Below are positions 1-7,717 of a DNA stretch of 64,000 nucleotides, piece by piece. Position 1 is the stretch's first letter; each line of letters starts with the position of its first letter. Below the pieces are notes generated by a model. It did no database searches, was not told the origin of the DNA, and was given only the letters and a program-made list of their open reading frames with translations. Source of the DNA: Flavobacterium sp. (GTDB lineage Bacteria; Bacteroidota; Bacteroidia; Flavobacteriales; Flavobacteriaceae); assembly GCA_016787805.1 (NCBI GenBank), contig JAEUTY010000049.1, positions 1-64,000 of the forward strand, written 5' to 3'. The translations under genes were made by a program, and so were the position numbers.

Positions 1-23
1 AAAATCGGTCATTTAAAATACCC

Positions 24-31
24 TATTTTTG
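24..31 (+). promoter_or_regulatory. -7 promoter box for the serine recombinase
   Basis: TATTTTTG fits the Bacteroidetes -7 consensus TAnnTTTG and ends 8 bases before the ATG at 40, so any leader is only a few bases. The -33 region would lie at the window edge and cannot be judged. Confidence 0.5.
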
Positions 32-39
32 CAACTAAA

Positions 40-639
40 ATGATATACGGATACATAAGAGTTAGTTCAGACAAACAAACTGTAGAGAATCAAAGATTTG
101 AAATAAATCAGTTTGCAATTAAAAACAATTTGGTTATTGAAAAATGGATTGAGGAGACAATCTCAGGAACCAAAGAAGTTGAAAAAAGAACACTTGGTAA
201 GCTTCTAAAGAAGACAAAAAGAGATGACATACTTATTTGTTCTGAACTTTCAAGGCTAGGAAGATCACTTTTTATGATAATGGAAGTTCTCAATTTTTGC
301 ATGAAAAGAGAAGTTAAAATTTGGACAATAAAGGATAACTACAGATTAGGAGAAGACATTCAATCTAAAGTTTTAGCGTTTGCTTTTGGATTATCCGCCG
401 AGATTGAAAGAAATCTAATATCTCAAAGAACTAAAGAAGCTTTAGCAAGAAAGAAAGCAGAAGGAGTAATTCTAGGACGGCCTTTAGGCAGAAAATCTTC
501 TAAAGTTAAACTCTCAGGAAAAGAATTACAAATTCAAAAATTACTTAACAAAAATGTTTCATATAGTGCAATCGGAAGGATATTAGGAGTAAATAGGATT
601 ACTGTGTCAAAATTTGCGAATGAGCGAATTATTTGTTAA
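40..639 (+). CDS. Serine recombinase (resolvase/invertase family)
   Basis: A 199-residue small serine recombinase that would cut and rejoin DNA at short sites through a phosphoserine intermediate. The N-terminal catalytic domain begins YGYIRVSSDKQT, where the second Ser of RVSS is the expected nucleophile. The SELSRLGRS motif near residue 70 and the E-helix AEIERNLISQRTKEAL near 120-135 are family hallmarks, and residues 160-195 form a Hin-type helix-turn-helix (YSAIGRILGVNRITVSKF). Length is normal for an invertase or resolvase and too short for a large serine integrase. It precedes a PLD-like gene and lies about 1 kb from a tRNA-Leu gene, which suggests a mobile or phase-variable segment. 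No invertible repeats are visible within the window, so its target is unknown. Confidence 0.9.
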   Translation: MIYGYIRVSSDKQTVENQRFEINQFAIKNNLVIEKWIEETISGTKEVEKRTLGKLLKKTKRDDILICSELSRLGRSLFMIMEVLNFCMKREVKIWTIKDNYRLGEDIQSKVLAFAFGLSAEIERNLISQRTKEALARKKAEGVILGRPLGRKSSKVKLSGKELQIQKLLNKNVSYSAIGRILGVNRITVSKFANERIIC

Positions 640-663
640 CTAGCATATAAATCTAGCTAAAAA

Positions 664-1581
664 ATGCCAAAATTTCTGAACACTCAAGGATTATCTGAAT
701 GGATCCCGAGAATTATTGAAGAAACCGAAAGAGAATTAGTCATCATAACTCCATACATGCAGTTATCTGACAAAATTTTTAATTTGCTTGTTAAGGCTGA
801 TAAAAGAGGAGTTGAAACGATAATCATTTACAGAGAAAATAAGCTTTCTGAAAAAGAAAAGGAGAAATTAAAATCAATTGATAATTTGAATTTAATGCAT
901 CATCCTAATCTGCACGCAAAGTGTTATTACAACGAAAACTATTTACTAGTCGCTTCGATGAATCTTTATGAATACTCAGAAAAAAACAATCGTGAAATGG
1001 GAGTTTTACTACACAAAATTAGTATTCCCGAATTTGACAATAATGATCCATGGGGAGATAATCCAGACGATGACACTATTTTTGAAGACGCTATACAAGA
1101 AATCATTGAAATTGTCAATGGATCTCATCTTGAAAAAAAGAGTCGTGAAACACTTACAGATTGTTTTGAAATGAAAATTTTAAAAACAGCTAAAGAAAAA
1201 GCAGAAGAATCATTAAATAAGATCAACAAAGCATTTATTCACAAAAAATTCAAATTAGAAGAAGAAGGATTTGGTAATTATAAATTCGTGTGCAAAAGCT
1301 ATATGGATAAAGTAGATGTAATTATGGGATATCGAATCGAATTTAAAATTCAAATTGATGAAAAAAAACTAACTAATGCCTTTCAAAATTTTCAGAAAAA
1401 CAGAGACCAAATGGAGTTTTCAATCAAAGGCTTCAAACTTTATTGGAACCGAATTGAAGAACTACTTTTGTATGATGATAGTAAACACTATTACTGGAAG
1501 AAAGCAGTAACAAAAGAAAACACTATATTACTACGAAAAAAGGGAATTGATGATGTGATTGAATTCATAAAAAGTTTTTAA
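664..1581 (+). CDS. PLD-fold (HKD-type) protein of unknown role
   Basis: A 305-residue protein. Residues 1-120 look like a phospholipase D/nuclease domain: a predicted strand (ELVIITPYMQL), then NLHAKCYYNENYLLVASMN near 78-96, which aligns with HxK(x)4D(x)6GSxN. The Asp is replaced by Asn and GS by AS, so activity is uncertain. There is a single HKD copy, so a dimer would be needed to make an active site. The rest (about 150-305) is charged and I recognise no domain in it. It starts 25 bases after the recombinase and is probably co-transcribed with it. Such genes often occur in accessory regions, sometimes with defence functions, but nothing here proves that. Confidence 0.6.
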   Translation: MPKFLNTQGLSEWIPRIIEETERELVIITPYMQLSDKIFNLLVKADKRGVETIIIYRENKLSEKEKEKLKSIDNLNLMHHPNLHAKCYYNENYLLVASMNLYEYSEKNNREMGVLLHKISIPEFDNNDPWGDNPDDDTIFEDAIQEIIEIVNGSHLEKKSRETLTDCFEMKILKTAKEKAEESLNKINKAFIHKKFKLEEEGFGNYKFVCKSYMDKVDVIMGYRIEFKIQIDEKKLTNAFQNFQKNRDQMEFSIKGFKLYWNRIEELLLYDDSKHYYWKKAVTKENTILLRKKGIDDVIEFIKSF

Positions 1582-1611
1582 CAACTAAAATATGCAGCAA
1601 AAAAAATATAC

Positions 1612-1633
1612 TTTTCGGCAAATTTTCGGCAAA
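1612..1633. repeat. Tandem 11-bp direct repeat TTTTCGGCAAA
   Basis: Two perfect adjacent copies (1612-1622 and 1623-1633) lie just after the PLD-like gene and before the tRNA terminator. The position at the edge of the accessory segment would suit a recombination or protein-binding site, but that is inference. Confidence 0.5.
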
Positions 1634-1643
1634 CATTAAAACA

Positions 1644-1686
1644 AAAAATCCTTAACTAGCAGTTTTTTAGCTTGTTAAGGATTTTT
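1644..1686 (-). terminator. Rho-independent terminator downstream of tRNA-Leu
   Basis: A 13-bp inverted repeat (AATCCTTAAC and GTTAAGGATT with A/T extensions) encloses a loop of about 17 bases. Read on the minus strand it begins 4 bases after the tRNA 3' end and closes with a T-run. It may also stop transcription coming from the PLD-like gene. Confidence 0.75.
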
Positions 1687-1690
1687 AAAG

Positions 1691-1770
1691 TACCCGGAGT
1701 GGGAATCGAACCCACACACCTAAGTACACGAGTTTGAGTCGTGCGCGTCTACCAATTCCGCCATCCGGGC
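1691..1770 (-). tRNA. tRNA-Leu (anticodon CAA)
   Basis: On the minus strand the acceptor arm GCCCGGA pairs with TCCGGGT, followed by discriminator A. The anticodon stem CACGA/TCGTG holds the loop CTCAAAC, giving anticodon CAA (reads UUG). The D arm (TGGCGGAATTGGTAGACGC), a long class II variable arm and the T arm (GTGGGTTCGATTCCCAC) all fit tRNA-Leu. CCA is not encoded. tRNA-Leu genes are common integration targets, which matters given the recombinase nearby. Confidence 0.95.
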
Positions 1771-1826
1771 GTTTTTGCCTGATGTTTATTTAGCTAATTT
1801 TTAGAAAAAATTAATTAAAATATTTT

Positions 1827-1837
1827 GCCATCCGGGC
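1827..1837 (-). repeat. Duplicated 5' end of tRNA-Leu
   Basis: GCCATCCGGGC here exactly repeats 1760-1770, the first 11 bases of the tRNA-Leu gene as read on the minus strand. It lies 67 bp away in the same orientation. It could be a leftover attachment site or the stub of a tandem tRNA copy. Confidence 0.6.
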
Positions 1838-1844
1838 TTTACTT

Positions 1845-1900
1845 TCCAAATGGTTTTTTGATAATCTTTTAAAAACTAACAAAAAATAGTTCCATTTGGG
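1845..1900. repeat. Imperfect inverted repeat in the tRNA-prs spacer
   Basis: CCAAATGG at 1846-1853 pairs with CCATTTGG at 1892-1899, and the stem extends inward with TTTTTTG against CAAAAAA, leaving bulges. There is no T-run on either side, so it is not a standard terminator. The rest of 1771-2062 shows no gene. Confidence 0.45.
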
Positions 1901-2062
1901 TGTTTTTCAGAATGATTACTTTACTTTTATTTCTATTCAAAATTCATTAAAGGAAGCACCTTCTAAACATTTGGTATTTTAAAGGACTGCAAATTTATAT
2001 AAATTTTTCTCATTTCATAAAAAAATACTACAAATTTTCCTTTCGTAGTTGGATTTTATTCC

Positions 2063-2070
2063 TAAATTTG
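2063..2070 (+). promoter_or_regulatory. -7 promoter box for prs
   Basis: TAAATTTG matches TAnnTTTG. Transcription would start near 2075 and give a leader of about 110 bases before the prs ATG, long for this window. The leader is rich in ACTA/CAAC repeats (CAACTAACTAACTACAAC). Confidence 0.5.
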
Positions 2071-2188
2071 CACCTCGTTAACACGACACACAACTAACTA
2101 ACTACAACCGAGGCGTTTACCACAGTAGGTTTCAAAGTAAAATTTGAAGTCGATTTAGCAAACGAAACGGCATTAAACAACACACAAA

Positions 2189-3130
2189 ATGTCACATCAA
2201 GAACCCGAAGCAAAAATATTTGCTTGTTCCCAAAGTGTCCACTTAGCCGAACAAATTGCCGAGAAATACGGTGTTCCGCTAGGTAAAGTTACGTTCTCTA
2301 AATTTAGTGATGGCGAATTTCAGCCTTCGTTTGAAGAATCCATTCGAGGATTACGCGTTTTTATTGTTTGCTCTACGTTTCCGTCGGCCGACAATTTAAT
2401 GGAATTACTGTTGATGATTGATGCGGCAAAAAGAGCATCGGCACGTCATATAACTCCAGTAATTCCGTACTTTGGATACGCTCGACAAGACCGAAAAGAC
2501 AAACCACGTGTTCCGATTGGAGCCAAGCTAGTAGCTAAACTACTAGAAACAGCTGGAGCAACCCGAATCATGACAATGGATTTACACGCTGATCAGATTC
2601 AAGGTTTCTTCGAAAAACCAGTGGACCACTTGTTTGCTTCTACTATTTTCTTGCCCTATGTGAAGAGTTTGAATTTAGAAAATTTGACTATTGCATCGCC
2701 AGATATGGGTGGATCCAAAAGAGCGTATGCGTATTCTAAGTTTTTAGAATCGGATGTAGTAATTTGCTACAAACAACGCAAAGCTGCTAATGTGATTGGA
2801 ACTATGGAATTGATTGGTGAAGTGAAAGGCAGAAATGTAATTCTGGTAGACGACATGATCGATACTGGAGGAACTTTAGCCAAAGCTGCCGATTTGATGA
2901 TCGAAAAAGGCGCTTTGAGTGTACGAGCGATTTGTACTCACGCGATTTTATCGGGTGATGCCTACGAAAAAATTGAAAACTCAAAATTGAGCGAATTAAT
3001 CGTAACCGATTCTATTCCGCTGAAAAAAGAGTCGAAAAAGATTAAAGTAGTGAGTTGTGCTCCGCTATTTGCAGAAGTCATGCACATGGTGCAGAACAAC
3101 AACTCGATCAGTGGGAAGTTTCTAATGTAG
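2189..3130 (+). CDS. prs: Ribose-phosphate pyrophosphokinase
   Basis: Makes 5-phosphoribosyl-1-diphosphate (PRPP) from ribose 5-phosphate and ATP, the cytosolic precursor for nucleotides, histidine, tryptophan and NAD. The 313 residues match the usual length. Visible marks are FSDGEFQPSFEESIRG near 38-53, the YFGYARQDRKDKPR loop near 95-108 that binds ATP, the catalytic MDLHADQIQGFF region near 130, and the ribose-5-phosphate loop VILVDDMIDTGGTL near 215-228. The ATG at 2189 gives a normal N-terminus. It is followed by rplY after a repeat-filled spacer of 216 bp, as is common in Flavobacteria. Nothing is missing or odd. Confidence 0.97.
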   Translation: MSHQEPEAKIFACSQSVHLAEQIAEKYGVPLGKVTFSKFSDGEFQPSFEESIRGLRVFIVCSTFPSADNLMELLLMIDAAKRASARHITPVIPYFGYARQDRKDKPRVPIGAKLVAKLLETAGATRIMTMDLHADQIQGFFEKPVDHLFASTIFLPYVKSLNLENLTIASPDMGGSKRAYAYSKFLESDVVICYKQRKAANVIGTMELIGEVKGRNVILVDDMIDTGGTLAKAADLMIEKGALSVRAICTHAILSGDAYEKIENSKLSELIVTDSIPLKKESKKIKVVSCAPLFAEVMHMVQNNNSISGKFLM

Positions 3131-3308
3131 CAGTTAGCTTAAAGCCATCAGCGGTTAGCTAACCCAATAATTGAAATGGTGCACAAGAGTGCGTTAGCGA
3201 TTGAAGCGGCAGCCCGGAACGCAGTGAGGACTATAGCGAAAAGCGCGGCGCGAGGCACGAGAGCAACGCCCAAATAAAAAAAGCTAACAGCTAATTGCTG
3301 ACAGCTAA
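3131..3308. repeat. AGCTAAC-type short repeats flanking a hairpin repeat
   Basis: 3131-3163 (GTTAGCTT, GGTTAGCTAAC) and 3281-3308 (AAGCTAACAGCTAA, ACAGCTAA) carry repeated AGCTAA/TTAGCT words on either side of the GC-rich element at 3192-3270. Words of this kind look like dispersed intergenic repeats. I see no gene in the spacer. Confidence 0.5.
3192..3270 (+). repeat. Hairpin repeat family, copy 1 (divergent)
   Basis: A GC-rich island in an AT-rich spacer. It contains GCGATTGAAGCGGCA and, further on, TATAGCGAAAAGCGCGG, which correspond to the left (CGATTGnAGnGGAA) and right (AGCGGAAAGCGGGA) ends of the family seen at 4011, 21522, 57373 and 62474. This is the most divergent copy. Confidence 0.5.
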
Positions 3309-3346
3309 AAAGAAGAATTTTTAATTATTAACTATATATTTTTACA

Positions 3347-3949
3347 ATGAAATCAATTACGATTGAAGGATCAGAAAGAGAAAGCGTAGGCAAAAAGGCA
3401 ACGAAAGCCTTACGTGATGCTGGAATGGTTCCTTGCGTTATTTACGGAGGAAGTCAACCAGTACATTTTGCAGCAGATGAAAGAGCATTTAAAAACTTGG
3501 TTTACACTCCAAACGCACACACTGTTGTGGTTGATTTGGCAGGTAAAAAGTACAATGCAATTTTACAAGACATTCAGTTTCACCCAGTTTCAGACCGAAT
3601 TAATCACATCGATTTCTTCCAATTGAGCGATGACAAAGAAATCATCATGGAAGTTCCTGTGAACGTGGTGGGAACATCACCAGGTGTACTTTTAGGTGGA
3701 GTTTTACGTTTGAACCAACGTAGACTTAAAGTGAAAGCATTACCTAAAAACTTACCTGATTTTGTGGAAGCTAACATTTCTGAATTGCAAATGGGTAACA
3801 AATTGTACGTTACGAAAATCGAAACTAACAATTTCAAATTAATGCACCCAGACAACACTGTAGTATGTCAAGTGAGAATTTCACGTGCGGCTATGAAAGC
3901 GGCTCAAGAAGCTGCAAAAGCAGAAAAAGGAGCAAAAAAGAAAAAATAA
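3347..3949 (+). CDS. rplY: 50S ribosomal protein L25 (long, CTC-type)
   Basis: Binds 5S rRNA in the large ribosomal subunit. The 200-residue length is the long form: an N-terminal L25 domain (about 1-90, with VPCVIYGG and NHIDFFQL) and a C-terminal TL5/CTC domain (about 95-185). The Lys-rich end ([10 protein letters not shown]) is typical. The start ATGAAATCAATTACG gives the normal N-terminus [12 protein letters not shown]. It follows prs and has its own terminator at 3971. I did not see a TAnnTTTG box directly upstream, so it may depend on readthrough from prs or on a variant promoter. Confidence 0.95.
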   Translation: MKSITIEGSERESVGKKATKALRDAGMVPCVIYGGSQPVHFAADERAFKNLVYTPNAHTVVVDLAGKKYNAILQDIQFHPVSDRINHIDFFQLSDDKEIIMEVPVNVVGTSPGVLLGGVLRLNQRRLKVKALPKNLPDFVEANISELQMGNKLYVTKIETNNFKLMHPDNTVVCQVRISRAAMKAAQEAAKAEKGAKKKK

Positions 3950-3970
3950 TTCAACTTATTTTTCCAATAC

Positions 3971-4000
3971 AAAAGCATCAGTTTTTACTGGTGCTTTTTT
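3971..4000 (+). terminator. Terminator after rplY
   Basis: AAAAGCATCAGT pairs with ACTGGTGCTTTT (one T-G pair) around a short T loop and ends in a T-run, 21 bases after the rplY stop. Confidence 0.85.
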
Positions 4001-4010
4001 TATTTTGTAA

Positions 4011-4118
4011 CGAATGGCTTGGGCTTTCTTGTAATCCGTATTCCCGCTTTCCGTTGCAATAAGCTTTGACAAAGTTTGAAACTTTGTCAAAGCTTATTTC
4101 CTCTACAATCGGGGTTAA
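4011..4118 (-). repeat. Hairpin repeat family, copy 2, with a 41-bp palindrome
   Basis: Read on the minus strand it starts AACCCCGATTGTAGAGGAAA, runs through a perfect inverted repeat with 20-bp arms (4058-4077 and 4079-4098) around one base, then ends GCAACGGAAAGCGGGAATAC. This is the cleanest copy: conserved ends around a long hairpin. It is not followed by a T-run and rplY already has a terminator, so it is not simply a terminator. Confidence 0.75.
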
Positions 4119-4164
4119 AAACAGAAACGTCGTACACAAAAGTCAGAATTTCTAACATTTATAC

Positions 4165-4172
4165 TACTTTTG
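4165..4172 (+). promoter_or_regulatory. -7 promoter box for pth
   Basis: TACTTTTG matches TAnnTTTG and ends 4 bases before the ATG at 4177. Transcription from it would begin at or next to that ATG, giving a leaderless mRNA, or a leader of about 55 bases if translation starts at 4231. Confidence 0.6.
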
Positions 4173-4176
4173 CACC

Positions 4177-4797
4177 ATGAATTGGTTTTCAGCATTATTT
4201 AAAAAAGAAGAAAAAGAAATCATTGATCCTATGAAGAAATTCCTCATTGTTGGTTTGGGCAACATCGGCGCCGACTATGTTAACACGCGACACAATATTG
4301 GTTTTAAAGTGTTAGATCATTTGGCCAAAAAAGAAAGTTTATCGTTTCAAACTGCCAAATTGGGCGACGTAGCCGAATACAAAATCAAAGGCAGAACACT
4401 AATTCTATTGAAACCCAACACCTACATGAACCTCAGCGGAAAAGCCGTTCACTATTGGATGGAAAAAGAAAAAATTGCTAAGGAAAATGTTTTGGTGATT
4501 ACCGACGATTTGAATTTGGCATTTGGAACCATTCGAATTAAATCCAAAGGCAGTGATGGCGGCCACAACGGTCTGAAAAACATTCAACTTGTATTAAATA
4601 CTACCGAATATCCACGCTTTCGATTTGGCATCAGCGACGATTTTAAAAAAGGAAGACAAGTAGATTATGTATTAGGCGAATGGGACGAAGAAGAAAAAGC
4701 CAAACTTCCCGAACGATTGGATATGGCTGTAGAAGTAATTAATTCATTTGCATTGGCTGGATTGAACAACACTATGAATGCTTACAACGGAAAATAA
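4177..4797 (+). CDS. pth: Peptidyl-tRNA hydrolase
   Basis: Releases tRNA from stalled peptidyl-tRNA in the cytosol. Family marks are FLIVGLGNIGADYVNTRHNIGF, where the His of TRHN is the expected catalytic base, KPNTYMNLSGKAV, VITDDLNLAFG and KGSDGGHNGLKNI. From 4177 it has 206 residues with an 18-residue extension (MNWFSALFKKEEKEIIDP) before the classical start MKKFLIVGLGN at 4231, which would give 188 residues, the usual family length. The promoter at 4165 leaves almost no leader for 4177 and a normal leader for 4231, so the start is unresolved. A bidirectional terminator follows. Confidence 0.95.
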   Translation: MNWFSALFKKEEKEIIDPMKKFLIVGLGNIGADYVNTRHNIGFKVLDHLAKKESLSFQTAKLGDVAEYKIKGRTLILLKPNTYMNLSGKAVHYWMEKEKIAKENVLVITDDLNLAFGTIRIKSKGSDGGHNGLKNIQLVLNTTEYPRFRFGISDDFKKGRQVDYVLGEWDEEEKAKLPERLDMAVEVINSFALAGLNNTMNAYNGK

Positions 4798-4827
4798 AAA
4801 AAGGGAAACAAAACTGTTTCCCTTTTT
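4798..4827. terminator. Bidirectional terminator between pth and the metalloprotease gene
   Basis: AAAAAGGGAAACA and TGTTTCCCTTTTT form a perfect stem around AAAC, with A-tract and T-tract on the outside, so it can serve both convergent genes. Confidence 0.9.
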
Positions 4828-4847
4828 ACTTTTATAATTCTAGAAAG

Positions 4848-7511
4848 TTATTCAACAACAATTTTCTTCACTTCTTTTCTGTTACCGTCTTTAACAGTTA
4901 CTAAGTAAACTCCTGTTTGAACATTATTCAATTGAACGTTTTGATCAAATAAACCAGTGTTTTGATATACTTTATTAAAGATTTGTCTTCCTCTAATATC
5001 ATGCACTTCGATAGAAATTTCATTTGAAGAATTAGAGTTAAACTTAACGCTAAAGTTACCATTGTTAGGGTTAGGATAAATTCCGAAATTATCTAAACCA
5101 AAGTTTTCAGTAATTAAAGTAGCCGTTTGTGAACATACTTCAATTGACCAAGAATTGATTGTTCCAGTGTCTACGTTCCAGTAGTCAGCAGTCAATAAAG
5201 TCCAAGTTCCATTTGAATTACCACCGTTAAAAGCAGATAATGGAGAAGATGGCGCAAATGTTCCAGTCATATTGGCTACACAAGTAAATGCAGGTGAACC
5301 ATCGCTCAACACAACATTGAAGTTGTCATTTCCAGCACAAGCTCTGTTCCAAACTGGTACCTGAGTAACATTGCCTGGATTATTGATAGCGATAACTAAA
5401 TCATTCGGATAAGTATGAGATACATTCAAACTAATATTCACATCAGAAATTGTGCCTGAAGTAGGAACAGTAATCGTGTTTGAAGCAACAGTTCCAGGCG
5501 TGTTTGCAGCAATACCATCAGGTATTGTTAGTGGCGTAGAATTAGAATAAGTATTACAGTTTGTAGTAATTACATATCCGATAGCGAAAGGAGTTGTATT
5601 AACATCATAGTAAACATTTCCAGTTGGTTTAACCATAATTCTACAAGTAGTAGCGGCAATATTAGGCACTACAATAGTTTCAGAACCATCATTAGCTACA
5701 CCTGAAGCAAGAACTGTATTAAAGTTTAAACCACCATCAGTAGACAACAAAATATCTACAGTAGATGAACCTGCTAAAGTTTCTGATCCATTATTTACCC
5801 ATGAAATAATTTCGTTAGTTCCTTGTATCCAAGAAATACCAGCTGTTCCTTGTGATGTAACATCGAATGGCCCGATAGTTCCACTAGTAGTAATCACACA
5901 ACCAGCAGTACCTGTTTGACCTGCAGTTGAAGGTCCAACAACATTATCTCTACCTGTTAATGTGAAGTTAGATGTTCTAGCATTGCTATTTACAGACTCC
6001 CAATCAGCAGTTAAAGTATTATTCAATACACTTTGTAATTTAGGCATGTATCTCACTGGTGTTGAAACTGGTGGTAATGATCTAAAGTTTGGCCCGTTTG
6101 TTTTGGTTGCAGATACATAAGAAGCAGCAGCACCAACTGTTGTAGCATCATTGTTTTGTTCCCAGCAGTAAGATATTGCATCTCCATTTGGATCTGTACC
6201 AGAACCTGTTAAGATAAAAGGAGTACTTTTTGGAATAGTATAGTTACCTCCTGCATTCATTACAGGCGCTTGATTGGTTAAAGTTGTTGTTACAGGACAA
6301 GTTTTACCTGCTAAATTAGTTTGAACCTGAAGTATACTTCTGTAAGCAAAATAATCGTCAGAGTGCGCTTGAACATCAGTTGCGCCAGTAATTCCAGCAT
6401 AACCCATAATAGTTGATCCAGAACCTGGCTCTACGTTTACAGCATTGTTTTCAGCAGAATGTGAAAATGTGTGATTTCCTCCAAATTGGTGACCCAATTC
6501 GTGAGCTACATAGTCAATATCAAAGTTATCACCCATTGGAATACCATCAGCAGGAGAAGTGATTCCACTACCTTTTTGTCCATCAACACATACACAACCA
6601 ATACATCCAGCGTTTCCACCACCTCCACTAGCACCAAATAAGTGACCTACGTCGTAGTTAGCTTCACCAATCACACTAGTCAAATTAGCTTGAAGTTCTG
6701 CGTTCCAGTTACCCATACCAGTGTCTGGCGAATAAGGATCTGTTCCTGCGTTAGTATAAATAATCAAATTGTTGTTAGCAATCAAAGTCATTCTAACAGC
6801 AAAATCGATTTCAAACACACCATTAACACGTGTCATTGTAGCATTGATAGCAGCCAAAGCTCCAGCAACTGTTCCTCCGTGGTAAGCAGTATACTCACCA
6901 GTACAAGACATTGCTAAACGAAATGTTTTTAATTGCCCTGTATTTGAAAGAACTGCTTCAGTGTTTTTGTTTAAAGCTACAACATCTTCTGTTGCACAAG
7001 TAAAAGGCAATTGTCCTTTAACTCTCGATGAATTGTAAACAGCATAAATTTTACCATCTTCAGAATACGGCTCCATAAACTCATTTCTTTTATCAGTTCT
7101 GAAAACCATTGCCTGAATTCCGTTAGGAGCGCTGCTTAATCTAATTTGCGCATGTTTATCATCAATTCCTAGACCAACAAAAGCTCTGATTTCAGGAAAC
7201 TGAGCTTGTAATTCAGGAGCAAAATTTGACGATTCAAATACTCTGTAACGTTCCATTTGTCCGTTAACATTAGGAACTGTAATAACAACTCCTGTTTCTT
7301 TGGCAGTTGTTGTAGCGTTACCCAAAGATTGTCTTAAATTTTCAAAATTTAATTGGAAAAGCTTGAACTCTTTTGGGAAAGACAACCTTTCAACATTTTT
7401 AGAAGTTTTAATCCCCGCCGAATTTTCAACAGTAGACCATGATCTGTCCGTTTGCGAAAAACCTATGCTTGAAGCAACTGCAAACGCAAACAATAGTAAG
7501 TTTTTTTTCAT
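4848..7511 (-). CDS. Secreted zinc metalloprotease (reprolysin-like) with P-domain and T9SS sorting domain
   Basis: A predicted extracellular protease of 887 residues. A signal peptide (MKKNLLLFAFAVASSIGFSQ) precedes a propeptide-like region. The zinc motif HELGHQFGGNHTF (HExxHxxGxxH) falls near residues 337-347, with a downstream Met-turn candidate (GSTIMGYAG). A beta-sandwich like the proprotein-convertase P-domain lies around 670-790 (HTYPNDLVIAINNP). The last 75 residues are a type A T9SS domain (NFGIYPNPNNGNFS, then GVYLVTVKDGNRKEVKKIVVE). I chose the ATG at 7511 rather than the TTG at 7547 because it begins the signal peptide and the promoter box covers 7545-7552. It is divergent from ribF. 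Confidence 0.92.
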   Translation of the reverse strand: MKKNLLLFAFAVASSIGFSQTDRSWSTVENSAGIKTSKNVERLSFPKEFKLFQLNFENLRQSLGNATTTAKETGVVITVPNVNGQMERYRVFESSNFAPELQAQFPEIRAFVGLGIDDKHAQIRLSSAPNGIQAMVFRTDKRNEFMEPYSEDGKIYAVYNSSRVKGQLPFTCATEDVVALNKNTEAVLSNTGQLKTFRLAMSCTGEYTAYHGGTVAGALAAINATMTRVNGVFEIDFAVRMTLIANNNLIIYTNAGTDPYSPDTGMGNWNAELQANLTSVIGEANYDVGHLFGASGGGGNAGCIGCVCVDGQKGSGITSPADGIPMGDNFDIDYVAHELGHQFGGNHTFSHSAENNAVNVEPGSGSTIMGYAGITGATDVQAHSDDYFAYRSILQVQTNLAGKTCPVTTTLTNQAPVMNAGGNYTIPKSTPFILTGSGTDPNGDAISYCWEQNNDATTVGAAASYVSATKTNGPNFRSLPPVSTPVRYMPKLQSVLNNTLTADWESVNSNARTSNFTLTGRDNVVGPSTAGQTGTAGCVITTSGTIGPFDVTSQGTAGISWIQGTNEIISWVNNGSETLAGSSTVDILLSTDGGLNFNTVLASGVANDGSETIVVPNIAATTCRIMVKPTGNVYYDVNTTPFAIGYVITTNCNTYSNSTPLTIPDGIAANTPGTVASNTITVPTSGTISDVNISLNVSHTYPNDLVIAINNPGNVTQVPVWNRACAGNDNFNVVLSDGSPAFTCVANMTGTFAPSSPLSAFNGGNSNGTWTLLTADYWNVDTGTINSWSIEVCSQTATLITENFGLDNFGIYPNPNNGNFSVKFNSNSSNEISIEVHDIRGRQIFNKVYQNTGLFDQNVQLNNVQTGVYLVTVKDGNRKEVKKIVVE

Positions 7512-7544
7512 TTGTTTTTTTGGTTTATTAATATCAATAGCAAG

Positions 7545-7552
7545 CAAATTTA
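7545..7552 (-). promoter_or_regulatory. -7 promoter box for the metalloprotease
   Basis: Minus-strand TAAATTTG (CAAATTTA on plus) matches TAnnTTTG. The start of transcription would be near 7540, leaving a leader of about 30 bases before the ATG at 7511. This rules against translation from 7547. Confidence 0.65.
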
Positions 7553-7717
7553 TTTTAATTTTTATTAATAATGAAATTTTTGTTCTTAAAATATTGATTC
7601 AATTGAAAATATAGCTACTTTTTGAGCAGAAAAATAGTGTTAAATCGGTTTTAATTTGTCAAACTTTTTTTATTTAGAAGACTTTACTTTAAATTCGCAA
7701 TCTCGATTATTTTGATT

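Noticed and set aside
40-639. Recombinase as part of a transposon or prophage
   Set aside because: No terminal inverted repeats, transposase or phage structural genes are visible in the window; only the looser description of an accessory segment can be supported.
6642-6917. Open frame on the plus strand opposite the metalloprotease
   Set aside because: Shadow of the coding strand; similar shadows opposite the large T9SS genes (for example 14547-14756 and 15456-15719) were also left out.
7547-7547. Upstream TTG start for the metalloprotease
   Set aside because: It would precede the predicted start of transcription and would place 12 charged residues before the signal peptide.
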